From the NCBI GenBank assembly GCA_021292105.1, contig CM037872.1, positions 14,100,791 through 14,164,790 of the forward strand: a stretch of 64,000 nucleotides of DNA, read 5' to 3'. The stretch is from Anadara kagoshimensis (lineage: Eukaryota; Mollusca; Bivalvia; Arcoida; Arcidae). This document shows positions 1 through 13,900 of this stretch, in pieces. Under the pieces are notes generated by a model that did not search any database, was not told the origin of the DNA, and saw only the letters and a program-made list of their open reading frames with translations. How positions within the stretch are numbered: position 1 is the stretch's first letter; every line of letters begins with the position of its first letter. A program made the position numbers and the translations under genes.

Positions 1-1745
1 TCACAATCATTCCTAAGCTTGATTTACCTTCTCTTAAATTTAGGAAATTTTGGTAATCTCTTTTTGGAACTACTGATGAATATTATTTACAAAAACTAAT
101 GCAAAGGTTTAAATCTAGAAGTGATCTTAAAGCTGACACCTTAAATGCATGAATATCTTGAAAATTAATAAAATTATAAAGATTTGTAGTTTTGCAAAAT
201 TTAAGTTAAGGAAAATCACTACAGCTTTATTATCGGCAGCTCCAAGCTTCGACTCCTTTCCGTTAGCCCAGTCTTAAACTTTCGATTTGTCTGTCTCGCA
301 CATATGTTTCGGAGCTCAACTGCACACAGGCACAAGAAATTCGTGAAGGAATACGCTATGACATTAACAAATGAATGGTCAGGTGTTGGCAGATGTGTGA
401 ATATTTTGGTAACTGCTAGGGTTTTGATCAATCAAACATTTCAAATGAATGGATGACAACGTCGTAAAATCATTTTGACACTGGGAACATGCAGATGCCA
501 TGACAACCCGATATTAGAATAATTAAATAAATAAATAATATCTGGAGATGCCATTATTTAATAATTTATTTATTGCGTATTGAATTGAATATTTTGAGAT
601 GTAACTAATAAGAAAAACTGTCTGGTTTGAAAATGAAAGTCTGCAGAAGAATTCATCTTCTCATTCCAATTAAAGGCGCAAGTTTACAATCCAGATGCAT
701 TTTGATGGCCGTACACTACCATCACGTTTGGTAGAAAATAGTTCAGCTTGCCCCATGTGTCCTCTCTAATATTGTATCTATATCTGTCCTTAATGCATGT
801 GTAGTCACCATAGCAGCCACTGTAAATATGTCTTCGCCTTTGCTCAAAATAGTAAATACATAATTTTTATTGGATGTGAAGAAAGGAGATGAGACGTCCT
901 GGTTTTTTGGATTAAATCGGATGAAATGTCCTTGTGCTGAAACGATATACAATGTATAATATAGTTATTCTATACAACAACTTTAGAACAACAGCACTCA
1001 ACAGGAAGATGTCCAACGACCTTGACCTCTCCAGTTTTTGGGAGTAACATCTGGATGTAAAAACACATCCCTTGTCCCCAAGAACACCTCCAAATATATG
1101 GACACAGTTATCATAAACTACACACCCCGCGGATACGACACTGTGAATTAAATGTCCAAAAATCCTACAGTCCTTTTGCTCTCCGAAAATAACAACTGAA
1201 TGGTTATTGTGGTAACCGAATTCCTAAATGGATAATATGATACTTCCGGTTATATCCTTGAAACCAGAATATAACCATGTAGGATATGATTGATATGAAG
1301 AAATAAATAGGGCTATACATCTAAAACGTAATCTTTACGACCAAGTATGTTCATGGGAAAACGATACAAATACCGACAAGAAGGGTGGATGAAGATATTA
1401 CACGATATCATCATATCAGAACAAAGAAACCCTTATGTTCCTTTAAACTATGCTCGCTTTCTTTTTACCACAGATGTATTTATTTATTTATTTTTTTTTG
1501 ACATTTATGATTAATTTTGTTTGTTGAGCTTGCAGAACATAACTGCAACAGAAAGATAAGAGTTATGCCATATTCTGATGTTTCACCTCCCCACCCCAGC
1601 CAACACACATACACGGCGAATTTGTATTCTACAGACATTGATACTCATTTCAAAATCTAAAGGTCCAAATAAATTCTGACACCAAGAGTAACTCAGTTAT
1701 GTTGATTTAAATCATTAATTAAGATTAAGACGTAAATTGCCTATG
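1..1745. other. Upstream region of gene 1, no gene seen
   Basis: AT-rich sequence with only short chance frames. The first bases (TCACAATCATTCCTAAG) resemble the terminal repeat of family C (27875 and 40673), so the window probably opens inside a copy of that element. A TAAA-rich run lies near 520. Nothing else could be supported. Confidence 0.5.
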
Positions 1746-1753
1746 TATATAAA
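1746..1753 (+). promoter_or_regulatory. Candidate TATA box of gene 1
   Basis: TATATAAA lies about 108 bases before the start codon at 1861. A start site about 30 bases downstream would give a 5' leader of about 85 bases. AT-rich sequence produces such motifs by chance, so this is a positional inference only. Confidence 0.35.
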
Positions 1754-1860
1754 TTACTGACTAACATTCTGATTCTCTATTTGAATCAAAACAGCATTGG
1801 TAATAGTTAGATGTACGTAAACCAATTCATTAGTAAAAAGTCTCTAAAACAACGGGTAAA

Positions 1861-1987
1861 ATGCGTGTCATATGTATAGTTACAACATCATTTCTGATGA
1901 CCTTATGTTCCTTTAATGCTAGTCCTACAGACCAGGATCAACAAAGACGAAATGTAGACATAATCGGAAGTGACTTAAGAGCAATGG
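1861..1987 (+). CDS. Gene 1 exon 1: signal peptide
   Basis: ATG with A at -3 begins a frame of 42 codons plus one base: a hydrophobic leader of about 20 residues, then a short polar stretch (SPTDQDQQRRN). The donor is G|GTATGT at 1988. The single leftover G joins the first two bases of exon 2 to make GAG (Glu43). The coding frame then runs on through 166 codons, which supports the join. Confidence 0.75.
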
Positions 1988-4900
1988 GTATGTTATATAT
2001 GATATTTTACACTTGTGTTCAGAGAAAATATCAATTATCATGAAACACTTTTAAATTGGAATGGTTTTACTTAAGAAATGACGGTTGTGAAACAAATGAA
2101 ATCATAAGAACACTACATAATTGTTTGATTACATCCAAAATTGGGGCCCATTACTATGCGCGTAATTAGCATAGTCAATGTCAATATATTTTGTTTAAAT
2201 TGGTTCCGTACTGTAATAAAATGATTAATCAGTCGCTGTTAAGATTTAAAATTATTTACCTCTAAAAAAATTCATATGTGCATGTAGAAAACATTTTTGC
2301 ATGTTTTAAGACCACTTCTTACCATTCAGATTCCCTTAATCTTCACCTAGACACCATTCACAACAACGAAAATTACGGGGTTTATAACAGAAGCCTTTCA
2401 CTTGTTACTTTGTTATTGTAAAACATTATTATTCATGCCATGGTAGTGATTATAAGAAATGTATTCTTGTTAACATATTACGGTTATTATACAAAATATA
2501 GATACTTTAAATAATTTTAAAAATAAATTGATTGTTACTAAAACAGTTACAAACAATATGATAAAATACTTGAATAAATTGTCGGGATTTAGTTAAAGGG
2601 GAGTAATTCTTATCGATAATTAGAAACCCGTTTTTCGAAGCTATCCTAAGACTAAAATATGTCCTAGCCTAGTCATAAGAAATGTTTTCGTCCTAAGTCA
2701 GTTTGACGATGATGTCACATTTTGAGACAAGTCCTAAATATAATTGTTAACTTAAGACGTATATAGGTGTCCAAAGACCATTTTAGGACAGTCCTAGGTA
2801 ATTTGATAGTCTAAACAAATCAAAGTAACAGGCGTTTATTAACATCAACGACAACGAAATTCAAACATACGTCGAAATATAGTATGACGAGACAGGTATA
2901 ATCTATCAGATTATTTAGATAACATAATCCTAGGATCTTAAGACATAATTCAAGATACACAACTCACCTGTCGAAAGTTTAACAAATAGCTAGCAGAATA
3001 GTTCCAAATCGACAGCTCTTTGTTAGCTAACAGAATTGTTCCAAATCGACAGATCTTTGTTAACTAACTGAATAGTTCCAAATCGACAGCTCTTTGTTAA
3101 CTAACTGAATAATTCGAAATCGCGGCCAGCTCTTCGTTAGCTAACAGAATAGTTCCAAATCGACAGATCTTTGTTAGCTAACAGAATAGTTCCAAATCGA
3201 CACCTCTTCGTTATATAACAGAATAGTTCCAAATCGACAGCTCTTTGTTAGCTAACAGAATAGTTCCAAATCGACAGATCTTCGTTAGCTAACAGAATAG
3301 TTCAAATCGACAGATCTTCGTTAGCTAACAGAATAGTTCAAAATCGACAGATCTTCGTTAGCTAACAGAATAGTTCCAAATCGACAGATCTTCGTTAGCT
3401 AACAGAATAGTTCCAAATCGACAGATCTTCGTTAGCTAACAGAATTGTTCCAAATCGACAGCTCTTCGTTAGCTAACAGAATAGTTCCAAATCGACAGAT
3501 CTTCGTTAGCTAACAGAATAGTTCCAAATCGACAGCTCTTCGTTAGCTAACAGAATAGTTCCAAATCGACAGATCTTCGTTAGCTAACAGAATAGTTCCA
3601 AATCGACAGCTCTTCGTTAGCTAACAGAATAGTTCCAAATCGACAGATCTTCGTTAGCTAACAGAATTGTTCCAAATCGACAGCTCTTTGTTAGCTAACA
3701 GAAAAGTTCCAAATCGACAGATCTTTGTTAGCTAACAGAATTGTACCAAATCGACAGATCTTTGTTAGCTAACAGAATAGTTCCAAATCGACACCTCTTC
3801 GTTAGCTAACAGAATAGTTCCAAATCGACAGATCTTTGTTAGCTAACAGAATTGTACCAAATCGACAGATCTTTGTTAGCTAACAGAATAGTTCCAAATC
3901 GACAGATCTTTGTTAGCTAACAGAATTGTACCAAATCGACAGATCTTTGTTAGCTAACAGAATAGTTCCAAATCGACACCTCTTCGTTATATAACAGAAT
4001 AGTTCCAAATCGACAGCTCTTTGTTAGCTAACTGAATAGTTCCAAATCGGCAGCTCTTCGTTAGCTAACAGAATAGTTCCAAATCGACAGCTCTTTGTTA
4101 GCTAACAGAATAGTTCCAAATCGACAGCTCTTCGTTAGCTAACAGAATTGTTCCAAATCGACAGCTCTTCGTTATATAACAGAATAGTTCCAAATCGACA
4201 GATCTTTGTTAGCTAACTGAATAATTCGAAATCGCCAGCTCTTCGTTAGCTAACAGAATTGTTCCAAATCGAGAGCTTTTTGTTAACTAACAGAATAGTT
4301 CCAAATCGACAGATCTTTGTTAGCTAACTGAATAGTTCCAAATCGACAGCTCTTCGTTAGCTAACAGAATAGTTCCAAATCGACAGATCTTTGTTAGCTA
4401 ACAGAATTGTACCAAATCGACAGATCTTTGTTAGCTAACAGAATAGTTCCAAATCGACAGATCTTTGTTAGCTAACAGAATTGTACCAAATCGACAGATC
4501 TTTGTTAGCTAACAGAATAGTTCCAAATCGACACCTCTTCGTTATATAACAGAATAGTTCCAAATCGACAGCTCTTTGTTAGCTAACTGAATAGTTCCAA
4601 ATCGGCAGCTCTTCGTTAGCTAACAGAATAGTTCCAAATCGACAGCTCTTTGTTAGCTAACAGAATAGTTCCAAATCGACAGCTCTTCGTTAGCTAACAG
4701 AATAGTTCCAAATCGACAGATCTTCGTTAGCTAACAGAATAGTTCCAAATCGACAGCTCTTCGTTAGCTAACAGAATAGTTCCAAATCGACAGATCTTCG
4801 TTAGCTAACAGAATAGTTCCAAATCGACAGCTCTTCGTTAGCTAACAGAATAGTTCCAAATCGACAGATCTTCGTTAGCTAACAGAATTGTTCCAAATCG

Positions 4901-7900
4901 ACAGCTCTTTGTTAGCTAACAGAAAAGTTCCAAATCGACAGATCTTCGTTAGCTAACAGAATAGTTCCAAATCGACAGATCTTCGTTAGCTAACAGAATA
5001 GTTCAAAATCGACAGATCTTCGTTAGCTAACAGAATAGTTCAAATCGACAGATCTTCGTTAGCTAACAGAATAGTTCCAAATCGACAGCTCTTTGTTAGC
5101 TAACAGAATAGTTCCAAATCGACAGATCTTCGTTAGCTAACAGAATAGTTCCAAATCGACAGCTCTTTGTTAGCTAACAGAATAGTTCCAAATCGACAGA
5201 TCTTTGTTAGCTAACAGAATTGTTCCAAATCAACAGCTCTTTGTTAGCTAACAGAATAGTTCCAAATCGACAGCTCTTTGTTAGCTAACAGAATAGTTCC
5301 AAATCGACAGATCTTTGTTAGCTAACAGAATTGTTCCAAATCAACAGCTCTTTGTTAGCTAACAGAATTGTTCCAAATCGACAGCTCTTTGTTAGCTAAC
5401 AGAATAGTTCCAAATCGACAGATCTTTGTTAGCTAACAGAATAGTTCCAAATCAACAGCTCTTTGTTAGCTAACTGAATAGTTCCAAATCGACAGCTCTT
5501 CGTTAGCTAACAGAATAGTTCAAATCGACAGATCTTCGTTAGCTAACAGAATAGTTCCAAATCGACAGCTCTTTGTTAGCTAACAGAATAGTTCCAAATC
5601 GACAGATCTTCGTTAGCTAACAGAATAGTTCCAAATCGACAGCTCTTCGTTAGCTAACAGAATTGTTCCAAATCGACAGCTCTTTGTTAACTAACAGAAT
5701 AGTTCCAAATCGACAGATCTTTGTTAGCTAACTGAATAATTCGAAATCGCCAGCTCTTCGTTAGCTAACAGAATTGTTCCAAATCGAGAGCTTTTTGTTA
5801 ACTAACAGAATAGTTCCAAATCGACAGATCTTTGTTAGCTAACTGAATAGTTCCAAATCGACAGCTCTTCGTTAGCTAACAGAATAGTTCCAAATCGACA
5901 GATCTTTGTTAGCTAACAGAATTGTACCAAATCGACAGATCTTTGTTAGCTAACAGAATAGTTCCAAATCGACAGATCTTTGTTAGCTAACAGAATTGTA
6001 CCAAATCGACAGATCTTTGTTAGCTAACAGAATAGTTCCAAATCGACACCTCTTCGTTATATAACAGAATAGTTCCAAATCGACAGCTCTTTGTTAGCTA
6101 ACTGAATAGTTCCAAATCGGCAGCTCTTCGTTAGCTAACAGAATAGTTCCAAATCGACAGCTCTTCGTTAGCTAACAGAATTGTTCCAAATCGACAGCTC
6201 TTTGTTAGCTAACAGAATAGTTCCAAATCGACAGCTCTTTGTTAGCTAACAGAATAGTTCCAAATCGACAGCTCTTCGTTAGCTAACAGAATTGTTCCAA
6301 ATCGACAGCTCTTCGTTATATAACAGAATAGTTCCAAATCGACAGATCTTTGTTAGCTAACTGAATAATTCGAAATCGCCAGCTCTTCGTTAGCTAACAG
6401 AATTGTTCCAAATCGAGAGCTTTTTGTTAACTAACAGAATAGTTCCAAATCGACAGATCTTTGTTAGCTAACTGAATAGTTCCAAATCGACAGCTCTTCG
6501 TTAGCTAACAGAATAGTTCCAAATCGACAGATCTTTGTTAGCTAACAGAATTGTACCAAATCGACAGATCTTTGTTAGCTAACAGAATAGTTCCAAATCG
6601 ACAGATCTTTGTTAGCTAACAGAATTGTACCAAATCGACAGATCTTTGTTAGCTAACAGAATAGTTCCAAATCGACACCTCTTCGTTATATAACAGAATA
6701 GTTCCAAATCGACAGCTCTTTGTTAGCTAACTGAATAGTTCCAAATCGGCAGCTCTTCGTTAGCTAACAGAATAGTTCCAAATCGACAGATCTTCGTTAG
6801 CTAACAGAATAGTTCCAAATCGACAGCTCTTCGTTAGCTAACAGAATAGTTCCAAATCGACAGATCTTTGTTAGCTAACAGAATTGTACCAAATCGACAG
6901 ATCTTTGTTAGCTAACAGAATAGTTCCAAATCGACAGATCTTTGTTAGCTAACAGAATTGTACCAAATCGACAGATCTTTGTTAGCTAACAGAATAGTTC
7001 CAAATCGACACCTCTTCGTTATATAACAGAATAGTTCCAAATCGACAGCTCTTTGTTAGCTAACAGAATAGTTCCAAATCGACAGATCTTTGTTAGCTAA
7101 CAGAATAGTTCCAAATCGACAGCTCTTTGTTAGCTAACAGAATAGTTCCAAATCGACAGCTCTTCGTTAGCTAACAGAATTGTTCCAAATCGACAGCTCT
7201 TCGTTATATAACAGAATAGTTCCAAATCGACAGATCTTTGTTAGCTAACTGAATAATTCGAAATCGCCAGCTCTTCGTTATATAACAGAATTGTTCCAAA
7301 TCGAGAGCTTTTTGTTAGCTAACTGAATAGTTCCAAATCGACACCTCTTCGTTAGCTAACAGAATAGTTCCAAATCGACAGCTCTTCGTTAGCTAACAGA
7401 ATAGTTCCAAATCGACAGATCTTCGTTAGCTAACAGAATAGTTCCAAATCGACAGCTCTTCGTTAGCTAACAGAATAGTTCCAAATCGACAGCTCTTTGT
7501 TAGCTAACAGAATAGTTCCAAATCGACAGCTCTTCGTTAGCTAACAGAATAGTTCCAAATCGACAGATCTTTGTTGGCTAACAGAATAGTTCCAAATCGA
7601 CAGATCTTCGTTAGCTAACAGAATAGTTCCAAATCGACAGATCTTCGTTAGCTAACAGAATTGTTCTAAATCGACAGATCTTCGTTAGCTAACAGAATTG
7701 TTCCAAATCGACAGATCTTCGTTAGCTACCAGAATTGTTCCAAATCGACAGCTCTTTGTAAGCTAACAGAATTGTTCCAAATCGACAGCTCTTTGTTAGC
7801 TAACAGAATAGTTCCAAATCGACAGCTCTTCGTTAGCTAACAGAATAGTTCCAAATCGACAGCTCTTCGTTAGCTAACAGAATAGTTCCAAATCGACAGC

Positions 7901-10900
7901 TCTTTGTTAGCTAACAGAATAGTTCCAAATCGACAGATCTTCGTTAGCTAACAGAATAGTTCCAAATCGACAGCTCTTCGTTAGCTAACAGAATAGTTCC
8001 AAATCGACAGCTCTTTGTTAGCTAACAGAATAGTTCCAAATCGACAGATCTTCGTTAGCTAACAGAATAGTTCCAAATCGACAGATCTTCGTTAGCTAAC
8101 AGAATAGTTCCAAATCGACAGCTCTTTGTTAGCTAACAGAATAGTTCCAAATCGACAGATCTTCGTTAGCTAACAGAATAGTTCCAAATCGACAGCTCTT
8201 CGTTAGCTAACAGAATAGTTCCAAATCGACAGCTCTTTGTTAGCTAACAGAATAGTTCCAAATCGACAGATCTTCGTTAGCTAACAGAATAGTTCCAAAT
8301 CGACAGCTCTTCGTTAGCTAACAGAATAGTTCCAAATCGACAGCTCTTTGTTAGCTAACAGAATAGTTCCAAATCGACAGATCTTCGTTAGCTAACAGAA
8401 TAGTTCCAAATCGACAGATCTTCGTTAGCTAACAGAATAGTTCCAAATCGACAGCTCTTTGTTAGCTAACAGAATAGTTCCAAATCGACAGATCTTCGTT
8501 AGCTAACAGAATAGTTCCAAATCGACAGATCTTCGTTAGCTAACAGAATAGTTCCAAATCGACAGATCTTCGTTAGCTAACAGAATAGTTCCAAATCGAC
8601 AGATCTTCGTTAGCTAACAGAATAGTTCCAAATCGACAGCTCTTCGTTAGCTAACAGAATAGTTCCAAATCGACAGCTCTTTGTTAGCTAACAGAATAGT
8701 TCCAAATCGACAGATCTTCGTTAGCTAACAGAATAGTTCCAAATCGACAGCTCTTTGTTAGCTAACAGAATAGTTCCAAATCGGCAGCTCTTCGTTAGAT
8801 AACAGAATAGTTCCAAATCGACAGCTCTTTGTTAGCTAACAGAATAGTTCCAAATCGACAGCTCTTTGTTAGCTAACAGAATAGTTCCAAATCGACAGCT
8901 CTTTGTTAGCTAACAGAATATTTCCAAATCGACAGATCTTTGTTAGCTAACAGAATAGTTCCAAATCGATAGCGCTTTGTTATATAACAGAATAGTTCCA
9001 AATCGACAGCTCTTTGTTAGCTACCAGAATAGTTCCAAATCGACAGATCTTCGTTAGCTAACAGAATAGTTCCAAATCGACAGATCTTCGTTAGCTAACA
9101 GAATAGTTCCAAATCGATAGCGCTTTGTTATATAACAGAATAGTTCCAAATCGACAGCTCTTGTTAGCTAACAGAATAGTTCCAAATCAACAGCTCTTGT
9201 TAGCTAACTGAAGAGTTCCAAATCGACAGCTCTTTGTTAGCTAACAGAATAGTTCCAAATCGACAGCTCTTTGTTAGCTAACAGAATAGTTCAAATCGAC
9301 AGATCTCGTTAGCTAACAGAATAGTTCCAAATCGACAGATCTTCGTTAGCTAACAGAATAGTTCCAAATCGACAGCTCTTGTTAGCTAACAGAATAGTTC
9401 CAAATCGACAGCTCTTTGTTAGCTAACAGAATATTCAAATCGACAGATCTTCGTTAGCTAACAGAATAGTTCCAAATCGACAGCTCTTTGTTAGCTAACA
9501 GAATGTTCCAAATCGACAGCTCTTCGTTAGCTAACAGAATTGTTCCAAATCGACAGCTCTTTGTTAGCTAACAGAATGTTCCAAATCGACAGCTCTTTCG
9601 TTAGCTAACAGAATAGTTCCAAATCGACAGCTCTTTGTTAGCTAACAGAATAGTTCCAAATCGACAGCTCTTTGTTAGCTAACAGAATAGTTCCAAATCG
9701 ATAGCGCTTGTTATATAACAGAATAGTTCCAAATCGACAGCTCTTGTTAGCTACAGAATAGTTCCAAATCGACAGATCTTCGTTAGCTAACAGAATAGTT
9801 CCAAATCGACAGATCTTCGTTAGCTAACAGAATAGTTCCAAATCGATAGCTCTTGTTATAACAGAATAGTTCCAAATCGACAGCTCTTTGTTAGCTAACA
9901 GAATAGTTCCAAATCGACAGCTCTTGTTAGCTAACTGAATAGTTCCAAATCGACAGCTCTTCGTTAGCTAACAGAATTGTTCCAAATCGACAGATCTTGT
10001 TAGCTAACAGAATAGTTCCAAATCGACAGATCTTCGTTAGCTAACAGAATAGTTCCAAATCGACAGCTCTTTGTTAGCTAACAGAATAGTTCCAAATCGA
10101 CAGCTCTTTGTTAGCTAACAGAAAGTTCCAAATCGACAGCTCTTGTTAGCTAACAGAATAGTTCCAAATCGACAGCTCTTGTTAGCTAACTGAATAGTTC
10201 CAAATCGACAGCTCTTCGTTAGCTAACAGAATAGTTCCAAATCGACAGCTCTTTGTTAGCTAACAGAATAGTTCCAAATCGACAGCTCTTGTTAGCTAAC
10301 AGAAATAGTTCCAAATCGACAGCTCTTTAGCTAACAGAATAGTTCCAAATCAACAGCTCTTGTTAGCTAACTGAATAGTTCCAAATCGACAGATCTTCGT
10401 TAGCTAACAGAATAGTTCCAAATCGACAGATCTTCGTTAGCTAACAGAATAGTTCCAAATCGACAGATCTTCGTTAGCTAACAGAATAGTTCCAAATCGA
10501 TAGCGCTTTGTTATATAACAGAATAGTTCCAAATCGACAGCTCTTTGTTAGCTAACAGAATAGTTCCAAATCAACAGCTCTTTGTTAGCTAACTGAATAG
10601 TTCCAAATCGACAGCTCTTTGTTAGCTAACAGAATAGTTCCAAATCGACAGCTCTTTGTTAGCTAACAGAATAGTTCCAAATCAACAGCTCTTTGTTAGC
10701 TAACTGAATAGTTCCAAATCGACAGCTCTTTGTTAGCTAACAGAATTGTTCCAAATCGACAGCTCTTTGTTAGCTAACAGAATAGTTCCAAATCGACAGA
10801 TCTTCGTTAGCTAACAGAATAGTTCCAAATCGACAGCTCTTTGTTAGCTAACAGAATAGTTCCAAATCGACAGCTCTTTGTTAGCTAACAGAATAGTTCC

Positions 10901-13900
10901 AAATCGACAGCTCTTTGTTAGCTAACAGAATAGTTCCAAATCGACAGATCTTCGTTAGCTTACAGAATAGTTCCAAATCGACAGATCTTCGTTAGCTAAC
11001 AGAATTGTTCCAAATCGAGAGCTTTTTGTTAGCTAACAGAATAGTTCCAAATCAACAGCTCTTTGTTAGCTAACTGAATAGTTCCAAATCGACAGCTCTT
11101 TGTTAGCTAACAGAATAGTTCCAAATCGACAGCTCTTTGTTTGCGAACAGAATAGTTCCAAATCGACAGATCTTCGTTAGCTAACAGAATTGTACCAAAT
11201 CGACAGCTCTTTGTTAGCTAACAGAATAGTTCCAAATCGACAGATCTTCGTTAGCTAACAGAATAGTTCCAAATCGACAGATCTTCGTTAGCTAACAGAA
11301 TTGTACCAAATCGACAGATCTTCGTTAGCTAACAGAATAGTTCCAAATCGACAGCTCTTTGTTAGCTAACAGAATAGTTCCAAATCGACAGATCTTTGTT
11401 AGCTAACAGAATAGTTCCAAATCAACAGCTCTTTGTTAGCTAACTGAATAGTTCCAAATCGACAGCTCTTCGTTAGCTAACAGAATAGTTCAAATCGACA
11501 GATCTTCGTTAGCTAACAGAATAGTTCCAAATCGACAGCTCTTTGTTAGCTAACAGAATAGTTCCAAATCGACAGATCTTCGTTAGCTAACAGAATAGTT
11601 CCAAATCGACAGCTCTTCGTTAGCTAACAGAATTGTTCCAAATCGACAGCTCTTTGTTAACTAACAGAATAGTTCCAAATCGACAGATCTTTGTTAGCTA
11701 ACTGAATAATTCGAAATCGCCAGCTCTTCGTTAGCTAACAGAATTGTTCCAAATCGAGAGCTTTTTGTTAACTAACAGAATAGTTCCAAATCGACAGATC
11801 TTTGTTAGCTAACTGAATAGTTCCAAATCGACAGCTCTTCGTTAGCTAACAGAATAGTTCCAAATCGACAGATCTTTGTTAGCTAACAGAATTGTACCAA
11901 ATCGACAGATCTTTGTTAGCTAACAGAATAGTTCCAAATCGACAGATCTTTGTTAGCTAACAGAATTGTACCAAATCGACAGATCTTTGTTAGCTAACAG
12001 AATAGTTCCAAATCGACACTCTTCGTTATATAACAGAATAGTTCCAAATCGACAGCTCTTTGTTAGCTAACTGAATAGTTCCAAATCGCAGCTCTTCGTT
12101 AGCTAACAGAATAGTTCCAAATCGACAGCTCTTCGTTAGCTAACAGAATTGTTCCAAATCGACAGCTCTTTGTTAGCTAACAGAATAGTTCCAAATCGAC
12201 AGCTCTTGTTAGCTAACAGAATAGTTCCAAATCGACAGCTCTTCGTTAGCTAACAGAATGTTCCAAATCGACAGCTCTTCGTTATATAACAGAATAGTTC
12301 CAAATCGACAGATCATTGTTAGCTAACTGAATAATTCGAAATCGCCAGCTCTTCGTTAGCTAACAGAATTGTTCCAAATCGAGAGCTTTTGTTAACTAAC
12401 AGAATAGTTCCAAATCGACAGATCTTTGTTAGCTAACTGAATAGTTCCAAATCGACAGCTCTTCGTTAGCTAACAGAATAGTTCCAAATCGACAGATCTT
12501 TGTTAGCTAACAGAATTGTACCAAATCGACAGATCTTTGTTAGCTAACAGAATAGTTCCAAATCGACAGATCTTTGTTAGCTAACAGAATTGTACCAAAT
12601 CGACAGATCTTTGTTAGCTAACAGAATAGTTCCAAATCGACACCTCTTCGTTATATAACAGAATAGTTCCAAATCGACAGCTCTTTGTTAGCTAACTGAA
12701 TAGTTCCAAATCGGCAGCTCTTCGTTAGCTAACAGAATAGTTCCAAATCGACAGCTCTTTGTTAGCTAACAGAATAGTTCCAAATCGACAGCTCTTCGTT
12801 AGCTAACAGAATTGTTCCAAATCGACAGCTCTTCGTTATATAACAGAATAGTTCCAAATCGACAGATCTTTGTTAGCTAACTGAATAATTCGAAATCGCC
12901 AGCTCTTCGTTATATAACAGAATTGTTCCAAATCGAGAGCTTTTTGTTAGCTAACTGAATAGTTCCAAATCGACACCTCTTCGTTAGCTAACAGAATAGT
13001 TCCAAATCGACAGCTCTTCGTTAGCTAACAGAATAGTTCCAAATCGACAGCTCTTCGTTAGCTAACAGAATAGTTCCAAATCGACAGCTCTTTGTTAGCT
13101 AACAGAATAGTTCCAAATCGACAGATCTTCGTTAGCTAACAGAATAGTTCCAAATCGACAGATCTTCGTTAGCTAACAGAATAGTTCCAAATCGACAGCT
13201 CTTTGTTAGCTAACAGAATAGTTCCAAATCGACAGATCTTCGTTAGCTAACAGAATAGTTCCAAATCGACAGCTCTTCGTTAGCTAACAGAATAGTTCCA
13301 AATCGACAGCTCTTTGTTAGCTAACAGAATAGTTCCAAATCGACAGATCTTCGTTAGCTAACAGAATAGTTCCAAATCGACAGCTCTTCGTTAGCTAACA
13401 GAATAGTTCCAAATCGACAGCTCTTTGTTAGCTAACAGAATAGTTCCAAATCGACAGATCTTCGTTAGCTAACAGAATAGTTCCAAATCGACAGATCTTC
13501 GTTAGCTAACAGAATAGTTCCAAATCGACAGCTCTTTGTTAGCTAACAGAATAGTTCCAAATCGACAGATCTTCGTTAGCTAACAGAATAGTTCCAAATC
13601 GACAGATCTCTTGTTAGCTAACAGAATAGTTCCAAATCGACAGATCTTCGTTAGCTAACAGAATAGTTCCAAATCGACAGATCTTCGTTAGCTAACAGAA
13701 TAGTTCCAAATCGACAGCTCTTCGTTAGCTAACAGAATAGTTCCAAATCGACAGCTCTTTGTTAGCTAACAGAATAGTTCCAAATCGACAGATCTTCGTT
13801 AGCTAACAGAATAGTTCCAAATCGACAGCTCTTGTTAGCTAACAGAATAGTTCCAATCGCAGCTCTTCGTTAGATAACAGAATAGTTCCAAATCGACAGC